This document shows positions 14,934 to 24,372 of a stretch of 53,077 nt of DNA, piece by piece. The DNA is from Chelativorans sp. ZYF759 (lineage in GTDB: Bacteria; Pseudomonadota; Alphaproteobacteria; Rhizobiales; Rhizobiaceae). The notes beneath the pieces were generated by a model. That model had not been told where the DNA came from. It made no database searches and saw only the letters and a program-made list of their open reading frames with translations. The position numbers and the translations under genes are program-made. The stretch spans positions 1-53,077 of the forward strand of contig NZ_WVVV01000021.1 of NCBI RefSeq assembly GCF_012911015.1, in the 5' to 3' direction. Positions within the stretch are counted from its first letter, which is position 1; each line of letters opens with the position of its first letter.

Positions 14934-17183
14934 GGTGCAAAATTAGTCCACGGTAGCGGCGGGATAGTCCCGCTTCGGGCGGCGTAAAAGTCGTCCGCCT
15001 AGAAGTCCTTTCTGCGATTGAGGCAGGGAGGATGAGGGGATCTATACCGTGGAACTTTATTTGAAGGTCCGCCTGGCCTGCTCGGAAGGGATGACGCAGC
15101 GGCAGGCGGCAAAGCATTTCAACATATCGCGCGACAGCGCGCGCAAGATGTTGGCGTATTCGGTTCCGCCGGGTTATCGGCGGCAGTCACCGGTGCGCCG
15201 GCCGAAGCTCGATGCGTTTGTTGCGACCATCGATGGGTGGTTGGATGAGGACCTGAAGGTGCCGTGCAAGCAGCGCCATACGGCCAAGCGGGTATTTGAC
15301 CGTCTTCGCGACGAGTGCGGGTTCACCGGCGGCTACACGATCATCAAGGATTACATGCGCGAGCGCGAGCAGCGCCGCCAGGAGGTGTTTGTTCCGCTGT
15401 CGCATCCGCCTGGCCATGCGCAGGCCGATTTCGGCGAGGCGATGGTCGTCATCGGTGGAGTGGAGCGGAAGGCGCACTTCTTCGTGCTTGATCTGCCCCA
15501 CAGCGATGGTTGCTATGTACGGGCCTACCCGGCGGCTGTGTCCGAGGCCTGGGTCGACGGCCACATTCATGCGTTTGCCTTCTTCGGCGGGGTGCCGCAG
15601 TCGATCGTCTACGACAACGATCGATGCCTGGTGGCGAAGATATTGCCCGACGGCACGCGCAAGCGGGCGACGCTGTTCAGCGGTTTCCTGTCCCATTACC
15701 TGATCCGGGACCGCTATGGTCGGCCGGGCAAGGGTAATGACAAGGGCAGTGTCGAGGGGCTCGTCGGCTATGCCCGTCGCAACTTCATGGTGCCGATCCC
15801 GCAGTTTGCGACATGGGAGGCGTTCAACACCTGGCTGGAGGAGCAATGCCGCAAGCGCCAGCGCGACAGGCTGCGGGGTGAGAGCGAGACGATCGGAGAA
15901 CGGCTGCAGCGGGATCTGGCGGCCATGCGTTCCTTGCCGCCGTCGCCTTTCGACGCATGCGACCAGGCCAGCGGCAAGGTAACGGCCCAGTCGCTTGTAC
16001 GCTACAAGACCAACGACTATTCGGTCCCGGTCGCCTGGGGTCATCAGGATGCCTGGGTCCCGGGCTATGTCGACGAGGTGGTGATCGGCTGCCGCGGCGA
16101 GATCATTGCCCGTCATCCCCGGAGCTGGGAACGTGAAGATGTCGTCTTCGATCCGCTGCACTACCTGCCGCTGATCGAGCAGAAGATCAATGCGCTGGAT
16201 CAGGCAGCACCTCTCCAGGGCTGGGATTTGCCCGAGGAGTTCGCCACGCTGCGCCGCCTGATGGAAGGACGCATGGCAAAGCATGGCCGGCGCGAGTACG
16301 TGCAGGTTCTTCGCCTGCTGGAGAGCTTCGAGCTTGCGGATCTGCACGCGGCTGTGAAGCAGGCCCTCCAGCTCGGAGCGATCAGCTTCGACGCCGTCAA
16401 GCATCTGGTGCTGTGCCGGGTGGAGCGCCGGCCGCCGAGACTGGACATGTCCATCTACCCGTACCTGCCGAGGGCGACGGTCGAGACGACATCGGCGAAG
16501 GCGTATATGCGACTGCTTTCCGCGCATGGGTAGGAAGCGGCATGAGCACTGAAGTGCCCGAGATTCTGCTCTCCCACTATCTCAAAACCCTCAAGCTGCC
16601 GACTTTCCAGCGCGAGTACCAGAAGCTGGCCCGGTTATGCGCCACGGAGGGCGTCGATCATGTCGGATACCTCACCCGGCTTTCCGAACGCGAGATGATC
16701 GAACGGGACCGCCGCAAGGTCGAGCGCCGCATCAAGGCGGCCAGGTTCCCGGTCGTCAAAAGCCTGGACAGCTTCGACTTCCCCGCCATCCCGAAGCTCA
16801 ACAAGATGCAGGTGCTGGAACTGGCCCGCTGCGAATGGATCGAGCGACGCGAGAACGTCATTGCGCTCGGCCCCAGCGGCACGGGCAAGACCCATGTTGC
16901 CCTCGGTCTCGGCCTGGCCGCCTGCCAGAAGGGCCTGTCCGTCGGCTTCACCACGGCGGCCGCACTGGTCAGCGAGATGATGGAGGCCCGCGACGAGCGG
17001 CGCTTGCTCCGGTTCCAGAAGCAGATGGCCGCCTGCCAGCTTCTCATCATCGATGAGCTGGGCTTCGTGCCGCTCTCCAAAACCGGCGCGGAATTACTCT
17101 TCGAGCTGATCTCGCAACGCTACGAACGGGGCGCCACCCTGATCACCAGCAATCTTCCGTTTGACGAATGGACGGAAACCTTG
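14934..17183 (+). mobile_element. IS21-family element 1, 3' end missing
   Basis: The left end starts at about 14934 with the typical repeats of this rhizobial IS21 type (TTAGTCCACGG, GATAGTCCC, AAGTCGTCCGCC). istA and istB follow. IstB homology stops abruptly at 17183, where the DUF5372/recombinase module begins, so the right inverted repeat is lost. No target duplication can therefore be named. Confidence 0.75.
15049..16533 (+). CDS. istA: IS21-family transposase IstA
   Basis: 494 residues and apparently intact. The N-terminal HTH is MTQRQAAKHFNISRDSARKML (residues ~16-36, broken by a turn). The DDE core shows AQADFGEAMV (first D), QSIVYDNDRCLV (second D) and KGSVEGLVGYARRNFM (E). This is the normal IstA order and length. 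It lies 8 bp upstream of istB, the usual arrangement for the transposase and its ATPase helper. The C-terminal beta-barrel (YSVPVAWG) is present. Because istB and the right end are damaged, the element is unlikely to move by itself. Confidence 0.9.
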   Translation: MELYLKVRLACSEGMTQRQAAKHFNISRDSARKMLAYSVPPGYRRQSPVRRPKLDAFVATIDGWLDEDLKVPCKQRHTAKRVFDRLRDECGFTGGYTIIKDYMREREQRRQEVFVPLSHPPGHAQADFGEAMVVIGGVERKAHFFVLDLPHSDGCYVRAYPAAVSEAWVDGHIHAFAFFGGVPQSIVYDNDRCLVAKILPDGTRKRATLFSGFLSHYLIRDRYGRPGKGNDKGSVEGLVGYARRNFMVPIPQFATWEAFNTWLEEQCRKRQRDRLRGESETIGERLQRDLAAMRSLPPSPFDACDQASGKVTAQSLVRYKTNDYSVPVAWGHQDAWVPGYVDEVVIGCRGEIIARHPRSWEREDVVFDPLHYLPLIEQKINALDQAAPLQGWDLPEEFATLRRLMEGRMAKHGRREYVQVLRLLESFELADLHAAVKQALQLGAISFDAVKHLVLCRVERRPPRLDMSIYPYLPRATVETTSAKAYMRLLSAHG

Positions 17184-17249
17184 GGGTCACCAAACATTGC
17201 AGGCTGCCGCCATTCTCGATGGGGTGGTGTCTCATTTGACGGTCATTGA
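16542..17249 (+). pseudogene. istB: IstB helper ATPase of IS21 element 1, 3'-truncated
   Basis: The protein starts MSTEVPEILLSHYLKTLKLP and has the AAA+ Walker A loop GPSGTGKTH (near residue 110), Walker B LLIIDELGF, and the end part LITSNLPFDEW. Homology ends after TETLGS at 17183; the last ~22 codons to 17249 are foreign sequence from the adjoining module. The normal last ~30-40 residues (the LLDRLTHH segment) are missing. IstB normally binds ATP and target DNA and recruits IstA. Confidence 0.85.
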
Positions 17250-17703
17250 CCCGCGACACGGGCTTGCGGGTCAGCGTCTGGAGCTTGTGTCGTCCCGTTC
17301 TGCGCGCGGTCCGGCCTTCGTCGTAGTTCGACTGCCTGACGGGCGCCGCCGTTCAATTCGACGCTCAGTGACCGACCTTGCTGCGGCGCCAGCGGAAGAA
17401 AGAGGCGCGCCCAAATCATTGCCCCGCATCAGCGTTCGAACGCTGCTCACATTGATGCACCATTTGAACAGCACGTTGACCTCCCGTAACGAGGAGGTGA
17501 TTCGCGATGAACATCCAGTCGAATCCGCACCGCCTAGCGTCCCAGTCCTTCACCGAACTTCCTGCCCCGGGCATGACAACGCTTCCGAACCTTTGGCTCA
17601 CCTTACCGGGGGAGACGCAGAAGCAGATCGCACAGAGCTTTGCGCGACTTCTCCTGCGGATGCGACCGACAGGCGCGACGCTGGCGGCGGCTCGGCATGT
17701 TGA
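17224..17703 (+). CDS. DUF5372-like protein
   Basis: The stretch SHLTVIDPRHGLAGQRLELV, followed by AFVVVRLPDGRRRSI and TDLA, fits the DUF5372 pattern (H-P-x-H-G-x-x-x-x-L, a short beta sheet, and a final W/T-D-L-A). Starts are GTG codons at 17224 or 17227; there is no ATG. The family is found ahead of large serine recombinases, exactly as here. The frame runs on to 17703 and overlaps the next gene by almost 200 bp, longer than the ~90-residue norm, so the tail after about 17500 may result from a lost stop codon. Confidence 0.5.
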   Translation: MVSHLTVIDPRHGLAGQRLELVSSRSARGPAFVVVRLPDGRRRSIRRSVTDLAAAPAEERGAPKSLPRISVRTLLTLMHHLNSTLTSRNEEVIRDEHPVESAPPSVPVLHRTSCPGHDNASEPLAHLTGGDAEADRTELCATSPADATDRRDAGGGSAC

Positions 17704-17716
17704 GAGCAACAAATAG
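17507..17716 (+). CDS. Small protein of the serine recombinase module
   Basis: 69 residues with a strong GGAGGTG ribosome site directly upstream. The sequence (MNIQSNPHRLASQSFTEL, LWLTLPGETQKQIAQSFARL) is a short helical protein with no known fold. Its last codons overlap the recombinase start (ATG 17697), so the two are translationally coupled. Small proteins of this type regularly sit before this class of recombinase; a role as DNA-binding accessory is only an inference. Confidence 0.6.
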   Translation: MNIQSNPHRLASQSFTELPAPGMTTLPNLWLTLPGETQKQIAQSFARLLLRMRPTGATLAAARHVESNK

Positions 17717-19801
17717 GCCGGACGAATGCGTGACTGCTGCCCATCGCGGCAAGCTCGCCTACATTTACGTCCGCCAGTCCTCCGTGAACCAGGTGCGGCA
17801 TCATCAGGAAAGCACGGAACTGCAATACCGCCTTGTGGATCGTGCCGTCGCCCTGGGCTGGCCGCATGAACGTGTGCATGTCATCGATGAAGATCTTGGC
17901 AAATCCGGAGCCGGGACCGTCGAGCGGGTAGGCTTCAAGAAGCTGATCGCGGAAATCGGATTGGGCAATGCCGGCCTCGTCATCAGTCTCGACGCCTCCC
18001 GTCTTGCCCGCAACAACCGCGACTGGCACCAGCTCCTCGATTTGTGCGCGCTCTTCGGCGTCATCATCGCCGACGGCGAACGTCTCTATGATCCCTGCGC
18101 TTACCATGACCGCCTGCTGCTCGGTTTGTCCGGCATCATGAGCGAGGCGGAATTGCACCAGATCAGGCAACGCCTCCATCAGGGCGAGCGTCAGAAAGCG
18201 GCCCGCGGCGAGTTGCGCATTCCTCTTCCCGCAGGACTGGCGCATGATCGCTCGGGCCAGATCATTCTCAATCCCGATGAGCAGGTGCAGGCAAGGCTCA
18301 GCCTGGTCTCGTCAAATTCCGCGAGCTTCACAGTGCGCGCGCCGTGATGCGCTACCTGCGAAAACAGGATCTGCCACTGCCTGTGCGCCCCCTCATCGGC
18401 CCGGCGCCGCATGAGGTGGTATGGCGCGAGGCCAATAGTCCCCGAGTGCTCGGCATTCTTCAAAATCCTGCCTATGCTGGCGCGTATGTGTATGGCCGCA
18501 GGCGGGCGGAAGGCGGGCGGCTTCGCCACGACGTCTATCGCCCGAAGACGGTCAAGGTTCCCATCGCCGACTGGGAGGTTTGCCTTCAGGCTGCCCATCC
18601 CGGTTATATCGGCTGGGAGGAGTTCATGGAGAACCAGAGACGACTGGCAAACAACATCAACCGCTACGAAGCCGGTCATTCGGGCGCGCCGCGCAAGGGA
18701 GCGGCACTGCTGCAAGGCATCGCCGTTTGTGGGCGGTGTGGTCGCCGGATGAGCCTGCGCTATACCGGTCCTGCCGGTGACTATCCCGTCTACACGTGCC
18801 GCGCCGACCGCGATCAGGAAGGCGAGCCGCTCTGCCAGGAAGTGCGTGCGCTGCCCGTTGATATGCATGTCGAAAGCATCCTGCTCGAAGCCTTGCGGCC
18901 GGACCAGATCGCTATCGCCATTGCCGCGCTGGGTCAGATCGAAGAAGAGACGCGTCAGCTTGAGCGGCAGTGGGCGCTACGGCGCGAGCGGGCGCGTTAT
19001 GAGGCCGAAAGAGCTCGGCGCCAGTACGATGCGGTCGAGCCGGAGAACCGCCTGGTGGCTCGGTCGTTGGAACGCGGCTGGGAAGAGAAGCTGCGCGCGG
19101 CCGAGGCGATCGAGCAGGATTACGAACGGTGGCGGTCCGACGAGCCCCTGGTCTTGAACGAGCCGGATCGCGAGGCGCTGCAAAAGCTTGGCGAAGATCT
19201 GCCTGGTATCTGGCACGCCCCTTCCACGACATCGGCCGAGCGAAAGGGCATTCTGCGCCTCATCATCGGCGAGGTTGTCCTCGACCAGAAGCGCTACCAG
19301 GGCCAGGTCTGGTTCAAGATCCTTTGGCAGACGGGAGCGACAAGCGAGCACTCGCTCCAGAGGCGGGTCCACACCTATAGCGACTACATTGATCTGGAGC
19401 GGCTGCGCAGCCGAGTAGTCGAACTCAACGCCGCAGGCAAAATGGACAAGGAGGTCGCCGCCACGCTGAACGCGGAAGGCTTTGTCGCAGCGCGCGGCTG
19501 CGCGTTCAAAGGCGAGAATGTCTGGCTTCTGCGGACGCGTTGGGGCATCCCCACGGTCAAGATCAACGGCACGGGCGCCAACCCAGACCGATGGCCAGAT
19601 GGCACCTACTCGGTTCAGGGGACGGCGGCCGCACTGGGCGTCACACCACAAACCGTCTTCGACTATCTTGCACGCGGCTGGCTCGAAGGGCGTCAGATCA
19701 CGAAAGGGCAGCCGTGGCAAATCGTACTCTCGGACGACCAGATCAACATGCTGCGAGCACGGGTCGCACGCACCAGGCGATCAAAGAAGGAGGCATCATG
19801 A
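17697..19801 (+). pseudogene. Large serine recombinase, frameshifted
   Basis: The first frame (17697 to about 18311) has the resolvase catalytic domain: LAYIYVRQSSVNQVRHHQES with the nucleophilic serine, then LVISLDASRLARNNRDW and GLSGIMSEAELHQIRQRL. After 'LSLV' one base is missing (GTCTCGTCAAA where GTCTTCGTCAAA is expected, near 18311). The correct frame resumes with VKFRELHSARAVMRYLRKQ and runs to 19801. This second part contains the recombinase domain (LQNPAYAGAYVYG), the zinc ribbon CGRCGRRM ... YTCRAD, a coiled coil (EEETRQLERQWALRRER) and a C-terminal HTH. Restored length is about 700 aa. Such enzymes integrate or excise mobile DNA; this copy is likely dead unless frameshifting occurs. 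Confidence 0.85.
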
Positions 19802-19818
19802 CAACCTCGGTTCGGCGA

Positions 19819-20448
19819 TCAGATCGTGCCATTTGGCCACTGTGTCTGAGCGGTGATGAGTGTGGATTTGCGTCGGTAGCGTTCCTCGACGATTTCGAAC
19901 AGGTGGAAGCGCTGCTGGTCGGTCAGCGAATGCGTCGCGAAGTCGTCGAGGATCAGCAGTTGCACGCGGGTGAGTTTGTCGAGGAGGCGGGGGAAGCGGC
20001 CATCGAGGCGGGCAAGCGCGAGATCCTCGAACAGCCGCGGAGCACGGACGTAGAGCACGGTATGATCGAGCCGTGCGGCCTGGCGACCGATCGCGCAGGC
20101 CAACCATGACTTGCCGGTGCCGGTCTGGCCCGTGACGATCATGTTCTCATGAGCCTTGAGCCACTCGCCCTGGCCGAGTGCCATCATGTTGCGCCGGTCG
20201 AGCCCGCGCGGGGTGGCAAAGTCGATGTCTTCCACGCAGGCCTCGGGGAAGCGCAGCTTCGCGGCGGCGAGCCGGTTCCTGACCCGCTTGTCGGCGCGCA
20301 TGGCGGCCTCGCGGTCGAGCATCAGGCCGAGCCACTCGTCGCGGCCCAGTTCGGTCGCACCGTCCTGATCGGCGAGTTCGCGCCACGCGGCGGCCATGCC
20401 ATTCAGCCCGAGAGCCTGCATCTGGTTGAGGGTGGGATTTGTCAGCAT
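19819..20448 (-). pseudogene. istB: IstB helper ATPase of IS21 element 2, frameshifted and truncated
   Basis: The start [20 protein letters not shown], Walker [11 protein letters not shown] and Walker [11 protein letters not shown] are intact. After STLITAQT one C is missing, turning the expected [14 protein letters not shown] into QWPNGTI-stop. The correct frame can be read onward only to about 19806, where homology ends at the recombinase gene. So the last ~50 residues are first shifted and then deleted. The gene lies 16 bp downstream of istA on the same strand. Confidence 0.85.
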
Positions 20449-20464
20449 TCCTTCTTCCTTTCCT

Positions 20465-22015
20465 TCACTGATAGTAGGTGTTGCCGCGGATGTTGGCGTG
20501 CAGGGGTGGTGGCTTTGCCGGCTCCGGTTCGGGCCGCACCCGATCGAGACCGGATTTGAGGATGGCGTTCACGGAGGAATAGGTGATCGCGTTGATGGAG
20601 AGTGCCCGTTCGCAGGCGGCGTCGAGGCGTTGGGCGCCATAACGCGACGCCAATGACAGGATGCCCATGGCCGAACGATATCCCTGCTCCGGGTGAGGTC
20701 GCTCGCGCATCATGCGCTCCACCAGGATGGCAGCATTGGGTCCGATTCTGGCCGCTCGCCCGATCAGGTTGGCGGGCGTGGTGTTGGCGTAGCGCTGATG
20801 TGCCTTGGGCATGTGGGCATTGACGGTGACGTGGCCCGAACGCTGCGAGCGGCGAACATGGCTGGCGACGCGCTGGTGATCGTGGAAGATCTCGACCACC
20901 CGGTGGGTGAGCCGCACGTCCACGCGCCGGCCGATCAGCCGGTGCGGCACGGAATAGAAAGTCTTGTCCACCTCGACATGGTAGCCGGGATGGACCTTGG
21001 CCGACTTCCACTCGGCATATTCGAACGGGGTTGCCGGCAGCGTGCCGAGCGCAGCCCGCTCGATCTCCTCGAACAGTTCGCGGCGGCTCTTGCCGACATG
21101 GCGCATGGGCCGGTTGTTCAGTTCCTCCAGAAGATCGGCGATGGCGGTGTTGAGTTGGGCGAGCGAGAAGAAGGTCCGGTTCCTCAGCCGGGCCAGTATC
21201 CAGCGCTCGACGATCAGAACCGCACCCTCAACCTTGCCCTTGTCGCGGGGCTTGGCGGCGCGGGTCGGCAGGATGGTGGTGTCGTAATGCTCCGCCATCA
21301 CGGCAAAGGTGGCATTCAGCGTCGGCTCGAACCATAGCGGCCGGGCCACGCCGGCCTTCAGATTGTCGCAGACGATCGCCCGGGTGACGCCGCCGAAGAA
21401 GGAGAGCGCCCGCACCTGGCCTTCGATCCAGTCGGGCAGCTTCTGGCTGTGGCTGGCGAAGGCGAAGGTGAGATTGGAGGCGCCCAGCACCGCCACAAAT
21501 ACCTGCGCCTGATGGATGACCCCGGTCGTAGGGTCGACGATGGGCACGGTCTGGCCGACATAATCGGTCTGCATCACCGCACCAGCTCGATGACGATTGC
21601 GGAAGGTCGCGCTCGCTCGGCGTTCGAAAGCGGCGTAGCGCTCGCTGAACCAGGTGTAGCCGTAGCCGTCGGGATGGGCGGCGCGATACTCCTGCCAAAG
21701 CGGCGTCAGCGTCACCCCCTTGCGCTTCAGTTCGCGGGCGATCAGCGCAAAGTCCGGTTCATGCTGATCACGGGGCGGCCGGCCGGCACGACCGAACAGC
21801 AGCCGCTCGAGTGCGGCATCATCGTCATGAATCGGCGCCAACGGCCAGGAGAGCCCAGCCTCCCGCGCGCGCAGCAGATAGGTCGCGACCGTCGTCTTGC
21901 TGATCTTCAGCCGTTCGGAAACCTCGCGCACCGACAGACCCTGTTCATGGGTCAGGCGCAGGATCGTGCGTATATCCTTCACTGTCATTCGTCTCGCTTG
22001 CTTCCGTCTCGGCAT
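20465..22015 (-). CDS. istA: IS21-family transposase IstA (element 2)
   Basis: 516 residues from ATG 22015. The N-terminal HTH ([20 protein letters not shown]) is followed by the DDE core: [10 protein letters not shown] (D), [10 protein letters not shown] (D) and [17 protein letters not shown] (E). The C-terminal beta-barrel ([18 protein letters not shown]) matches IS21 transposases of the IS408/IS1326-like sort. It is intact, but its helper IstB is broken. The two IstA proteins in the window are only distantly related, so these are independent arrivals. Confidence 0.9.
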   Translation of the reverse strand: MPRRKQARRMTVKDIRTILRLTHEQGLSVREVSERLKISKTTVATYLLRAREAGLSWPLAPIHDDDAALERLLFGRAGRPPRDQHEPDFALIARELKRKGVTLTPLWQEYRAAHPDGYGYTWFSERYAAFERRASATFRNRHRAGAVMQTDYVGQTVPIVDPTTGVIHQAQVFVAVLGASNLTFAFASHSQKLPDWIEGQVRALSFFGGVTRAIVCDNLKAGVARPLWFEPTLNATFAVMAEHYDTTILPTRAAKPRDKGKVEGAVLIVERWILARLRNRTFFSLAQLNTAIADLLEELNNRPMRHVGKSRRELFEEIERAALGTLPATPFEYAEWKSAKVHPGYHVEVDKTFYSVPHRLIGRRVDVRLTHRVVEIFHDHQRVASHVRRSQRSGHVTVNAHMPKAHQRYANTTPANLIGRAARIGPNAAILVERMMRERPHPEQGYRSAMGILSLASRYGAQRLDAACERALSINAITYSSVNAILKSGLDRVRPEPEPAKPPPLHANIRGNTYYQ

Positions 22016-22095
22016 GGCCCCTCGCAACGTCATCGTGAGGGGCGAAAATGCCAGAACGGCGCAGCCGAGAACCGACCGCCATCGTCGTGCCGGAA

Positions 22096-22187
22096 CTGTC
22101 CGGGGTTTAGCGAAATCGCTGTCCGCCAATTACTGAAATAGCTGTCCGGAGATTACCGGATTCGGTGTCCGGGAATTACCGAAACAC
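22096..22187. repeat. Four tandem 23-bp repeats at the IS21 element 2 end
   Basis: Units start at 22096, 22119, 22142 and 22165. Each begins (C/G)TGTCCG and continues with a variant of GGAATTACCGAAA. Exact 23-bp spacing (about two helical turns) fits transposase binding sites at an IS21 terminus, which normally has multiple end repeats. Confidence 0.75.
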
Positions 22188-22211
22188 GCACCGGAGGCCG
22201 CCAGCGTCTAA

Positions 22212-22421
22212 TGGCGTGCCGTCGCCGACCAGATCCGGCCCAAGGTTCCCAAGCTCGCCGCCATCCTCGATGACGCCGAGCCCGATGTGCTCGCCTACAT
22301 GACCTTCCCGAAGGAGCACCGGGCCAAGCTGCACTCACGGAATCCGATTGAGCGTCTCAACGGCGAGATCAAGCGGCGCACCGACGTCGTCGGCATCTTT
22401 CCCAACGATGACGCTATCGTC
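22212..22421 (+). pseudogene. IS256-family transposase fragment, left of IS66
   Basis: The frame reads WRAVADQIRPKVPKLA, LAYMTFPKEHRAKLHSRNP, IERLNGEIKRRTDVVGIFPN and DDAIV. This is the conserved C-terminal region of rhizobial IS256 (mutator) transposases, including the last catalytic-domain part. A TAA stop lies directly before W (22209-22211), and the 5' two thirds of the gene are gone. The reading continues in frame at 25149 when the IS66 element is removed. Confidence 0.85.
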
Positions 22422-22451
22422 GTATCCATTCGGCGTGGGCCGCGGAGGAGG

Positions 22452-22676
22452 CTATTTCATTTCGTCGCGATAGATGGCGATGAGGTTGCGGAGGCTTTCG
22501 ACGCCGAATTCGGTGAGGGCCATGACGCCCTCTTCGTGTTCGGCGCTGTAGACCCAGATCAAGCCGTCGTCCGGCTCCATTCCGGCCGCGATACCGGCGA
22601 GCCAGTCCTCGTCTTCCCCGAGTTCGCGGGCGACGAGCGTGATGGTCTGCACGGCATGTATCTTGTTGATGTGCAT
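22452..22676 (-). CDS. Small IS66-borne hypothetical protein
   Basis: 74 acidic residues (start MHINKIHAVQTITLVARELG; end LRNLIAIYRDEMK). It lies 2 bp after tnpC within the IS66 boundaries and would be the fourth gene of the transposase transcript. The central part DDGLIWVYSAEHEEGVMALT suggests a small alpha/beta protein. The function is unknown; such passengers are known near some IS66 elements, and it could be carried cargo rather than a transposition factor. Confidence 0.6.
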   Translation of the reverse strand: MHINKIHAVQTITLVARELGEDEDWLAGIAAGMEPDDGLIWVYSAEHEEGVMALTEFGVESLRNLIAIYRDEMK

Positions 22677-22678
22677 CT

Positions 22679-24301
22679 TCAGGCCGCGATTGCAGCGGGC
22701 CTTTGCCGCCAGTTCCAGGGCAGCAGTTCGTCGAGGCTATGGGCGGGGTGTCCGGCAATGCGCGCAAGCACATCAGCAAGCCAGGCCTGCGGATCGACAT
22801 CGTTGAGCTTGGCGGTGCCGATGAGAGAATAGATGACGGCAGCGCGCTGGCCGCCGCGATCCGACCCGCAAAACAGCCACGCCTTTCGGCCGAGTGGCAC
22901 GCAGCGCAGGGCCCGTTCCGCCGCATTGTTCGTGATACAGACCCTGCCGTCCTCAAGGAAGCGGGAGAAGGCCGGCCAGCGGCGCAGCATGTAGTTGATG
23001 GCCTTGGCCAGATCGTGGTTGCGCGAGAGGCTGGAAAGCTGCGCGATCATCCAGGCGTGAAGCGCTTCCATCAGGGGCGCGCTGCGTTCCTGGCGGACGG
23101 CGTGTCGCGCTTCGGTGCTCAGCCCGTTGATCTCGCGCTCGATGTCGAACAGGGCGTCGAGGCGCTGCACCGCCTCCAAGGCGATCGGATAGATCGACCC
23201 TGTCCGCTCGCCGCGGCTCTTCCTGCGTGCTGCTGCCTCGATATCGGCCAGCTCGAAGAACTTGCGGCGCGCATGGGCAAAACAGCCCGCTTCGAGCACT
23301 GGCGCTGGACGACGTCCGGCCGCGTAGAGCTCGCCATAGCCGCCATAGGCGTCTGCCTGCAGGATCCCGGTCCAGCTATCGAGATGGGCTTGCGGGTGCT
23401 CTCCGCGCCGGTCGCGCGAATAGTGGAACAGCGCGGCAGGCGGATCGGCACCGCCGAATGGCCGGTCGTCGCGGACATAGACCCACAGCCTGCCGGTGTC
23501 GGTCTTGCCCTTGGCAAGGACTGGCACTGTCGTGTCGTCGCCGTGCAGTCGTTCGGCGGCAAGAACATGGGCCTCGATCTGGCGATAGAGGGGCATGAGC
23601 GCGAAAGTGGCCGCGCCAACCTGGTCTGCGAGCGTCGACAGGCTCAGCGGCACGCCCTCGCGCGCGAAGCGCTCGGCCTGGCGGTTCAACGGCTGGTGTT
23701 GGCCGTATTTGTCGAACAGCAGCATGGCGAGGAAGCCGGGACCTGCCCAGCCACGCGGCACGACATGGAACGGTGCCGGCGGCTGTGTGATCTTCTCGCA
23801 GTCCCTGCACGAGAACCTCTCGCGCACGGTCTGGATGACCTTCCACTGGCGCGGGATCACCTCCAGTGTCTCGGTGATGTCCTCGCCGAGCTTCGACAGT
23901 CGCGTCCCGCCGCAGGCCGGGCAAGAACAGGGCGCGGGCATGACAATGCGCTCGCGCGGCAGATGCTCGGGAAACGGCTTCTTTGCCGGGCGTCTGCGCG
24001 CAAAGGCGGGGACGTGGGTCGTCCCGCCGCTCGCCACTTCCGCGGCCAGGTCATCCTCACTGGCGGTGGCCGTATGTTCCTCGAGCTGTAGTTCCAACTG
24101 GTCGAGCAGCCGGCGGCTGCGCTCGCCACTGGGGCCGAACTGCTCGCGCCTGAGCTTGGCGATCTGGAGTTTGAGGTGGGCGATCATGGCGTCCGTTGCC
24201 GATGCACGGGCCTGCGCGGCAGCGAGCTCGGCGCCCATCGAAACCACCAGCGCCTTGAGCGCTTCGACGTCGTCCGGGAGAGGCAAACCAGCGGCTTCCA
24301 T
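22679..24301 (-). CDS. tnpC: IS66-family transposase TnpC
   Basis: 540 residues, full length. The N-terminal coiled coil (LKLQIAKLRREQFGPSGERS) is followed by a zinc-finger-like region with CSCPACG and FSCRDCE, and the DDE core: LHGDDTTVPVL (D), GILQADAYGGY (D) and ITNNAAERALR (E). The C-terminal part has WLFCGSDRGGQRAAVIYSL and LPWNWR, the conserved end of IS66 transposases. It catalyses strand transfer with TnpA and TnpB as accessory proteins; tnpB ends 71 bp upstream. Confidence 0.93.
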   Translation of the reverse strand: MEAAGLPLPDDVEALKALVVSMGAELAAAQARASATDAMIAHLKLQIAKLRREQFGPSGERSRRLLDQLELQLEEHTATASEDDLAAEVASGGTTHVPAFARRRPAKKPFPEHLPRERIVMPAPCSCPACGGTRLSKLGEDITETLEVIPRQWKVIQTVRERFSCRDCEKITQPPAPFHVVPRGWAGPGFLAMLLFDKYGQHQPLNRQAERFAREGVPLSLSTLADQVGAATFALMPLYRQIEAHVLAAERLHGDDTTVPVLAKGKTDTGRLWVYVRDDRPFGGADPPAALFHYSRDRRGEHPQAHLDSWTGILQADAYGGYGELYAAGRRPAPVLEAGCFAHARRKFFELADIEAAARRKSRGERTGSIYPIALEAVQRLDALFDIEREINGLSTEARHAVRQERSAPLMEALHAWMIAQLSSLSRNHDLAKAINYMLRRWPAFSRFLEDGRVCITNNAAERALRCVPLGRKAWLFCGSDRGGQRAAVIYSLIGTAKLNDVDPQAWLADVLARIAGHPAHSLDELLPWNWRQRPAAIAA

Positions 24302-24372
24302 GGCCGAAGTGAATCAGCACCCGTCGCCCTGCGCAACTGGAAAATGCTGCTTTGGCGAAGGGAATCCGCGTC

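Larger units (their letters stand above)
17184..19801 (+). mobile_element. DUF5372 / small protein / large serine recombinase module
   Basis: Three overlapping genes in one direction (17224, 17507, 17697) form a recurrent trio of a DUF5372 protein, a ~70-residue protein and a ~700-residue serine recombinase with zinc ribbon. The module interrupts IS21 element 1 on the left and abuts truncated IS21 element 2 on the right. Exact ends are unknown. Confidence 0.6.
19803..22190 (-). mobile_element. IS21-family element 2, 3' end missing
   Basis: The istA-side end is marked by four tandem 23-bp repeats ending near 22190 (TG/CA terminus). The istB side is truncated where it meets the serine recombinase end (about 19803). 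The element lies in inverse orientation to IS21 element 1 and is of a different subtype. Confidence 0.7.

Noticed and set aside
15187-16527. 446-residue open frame antisense to istA 1
   Set aside because: Shadow of an intact IS21 transposase; Arg/His/Leu-rich without motifs.
19798-20109. Open frame starting with an ATG that overlaps the recombinase stop codon (ATGA)
   Set aside because: It runs antisense through istB of IS21 element 2, so it is not a real downstream gene; at most its first codons are a remnant.
22096-22187. Possible CRISPR array (four 23-bp repeats)
   Set aside because: The repeats are contiguous without spacers and lie at an IS21 end; no cas genes are near.
22703-24091. 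462-residue open frame antisense to IS66 tnpC
   Set aside because: Shadow frame; tnpC has all DDE motifs on the other strand.
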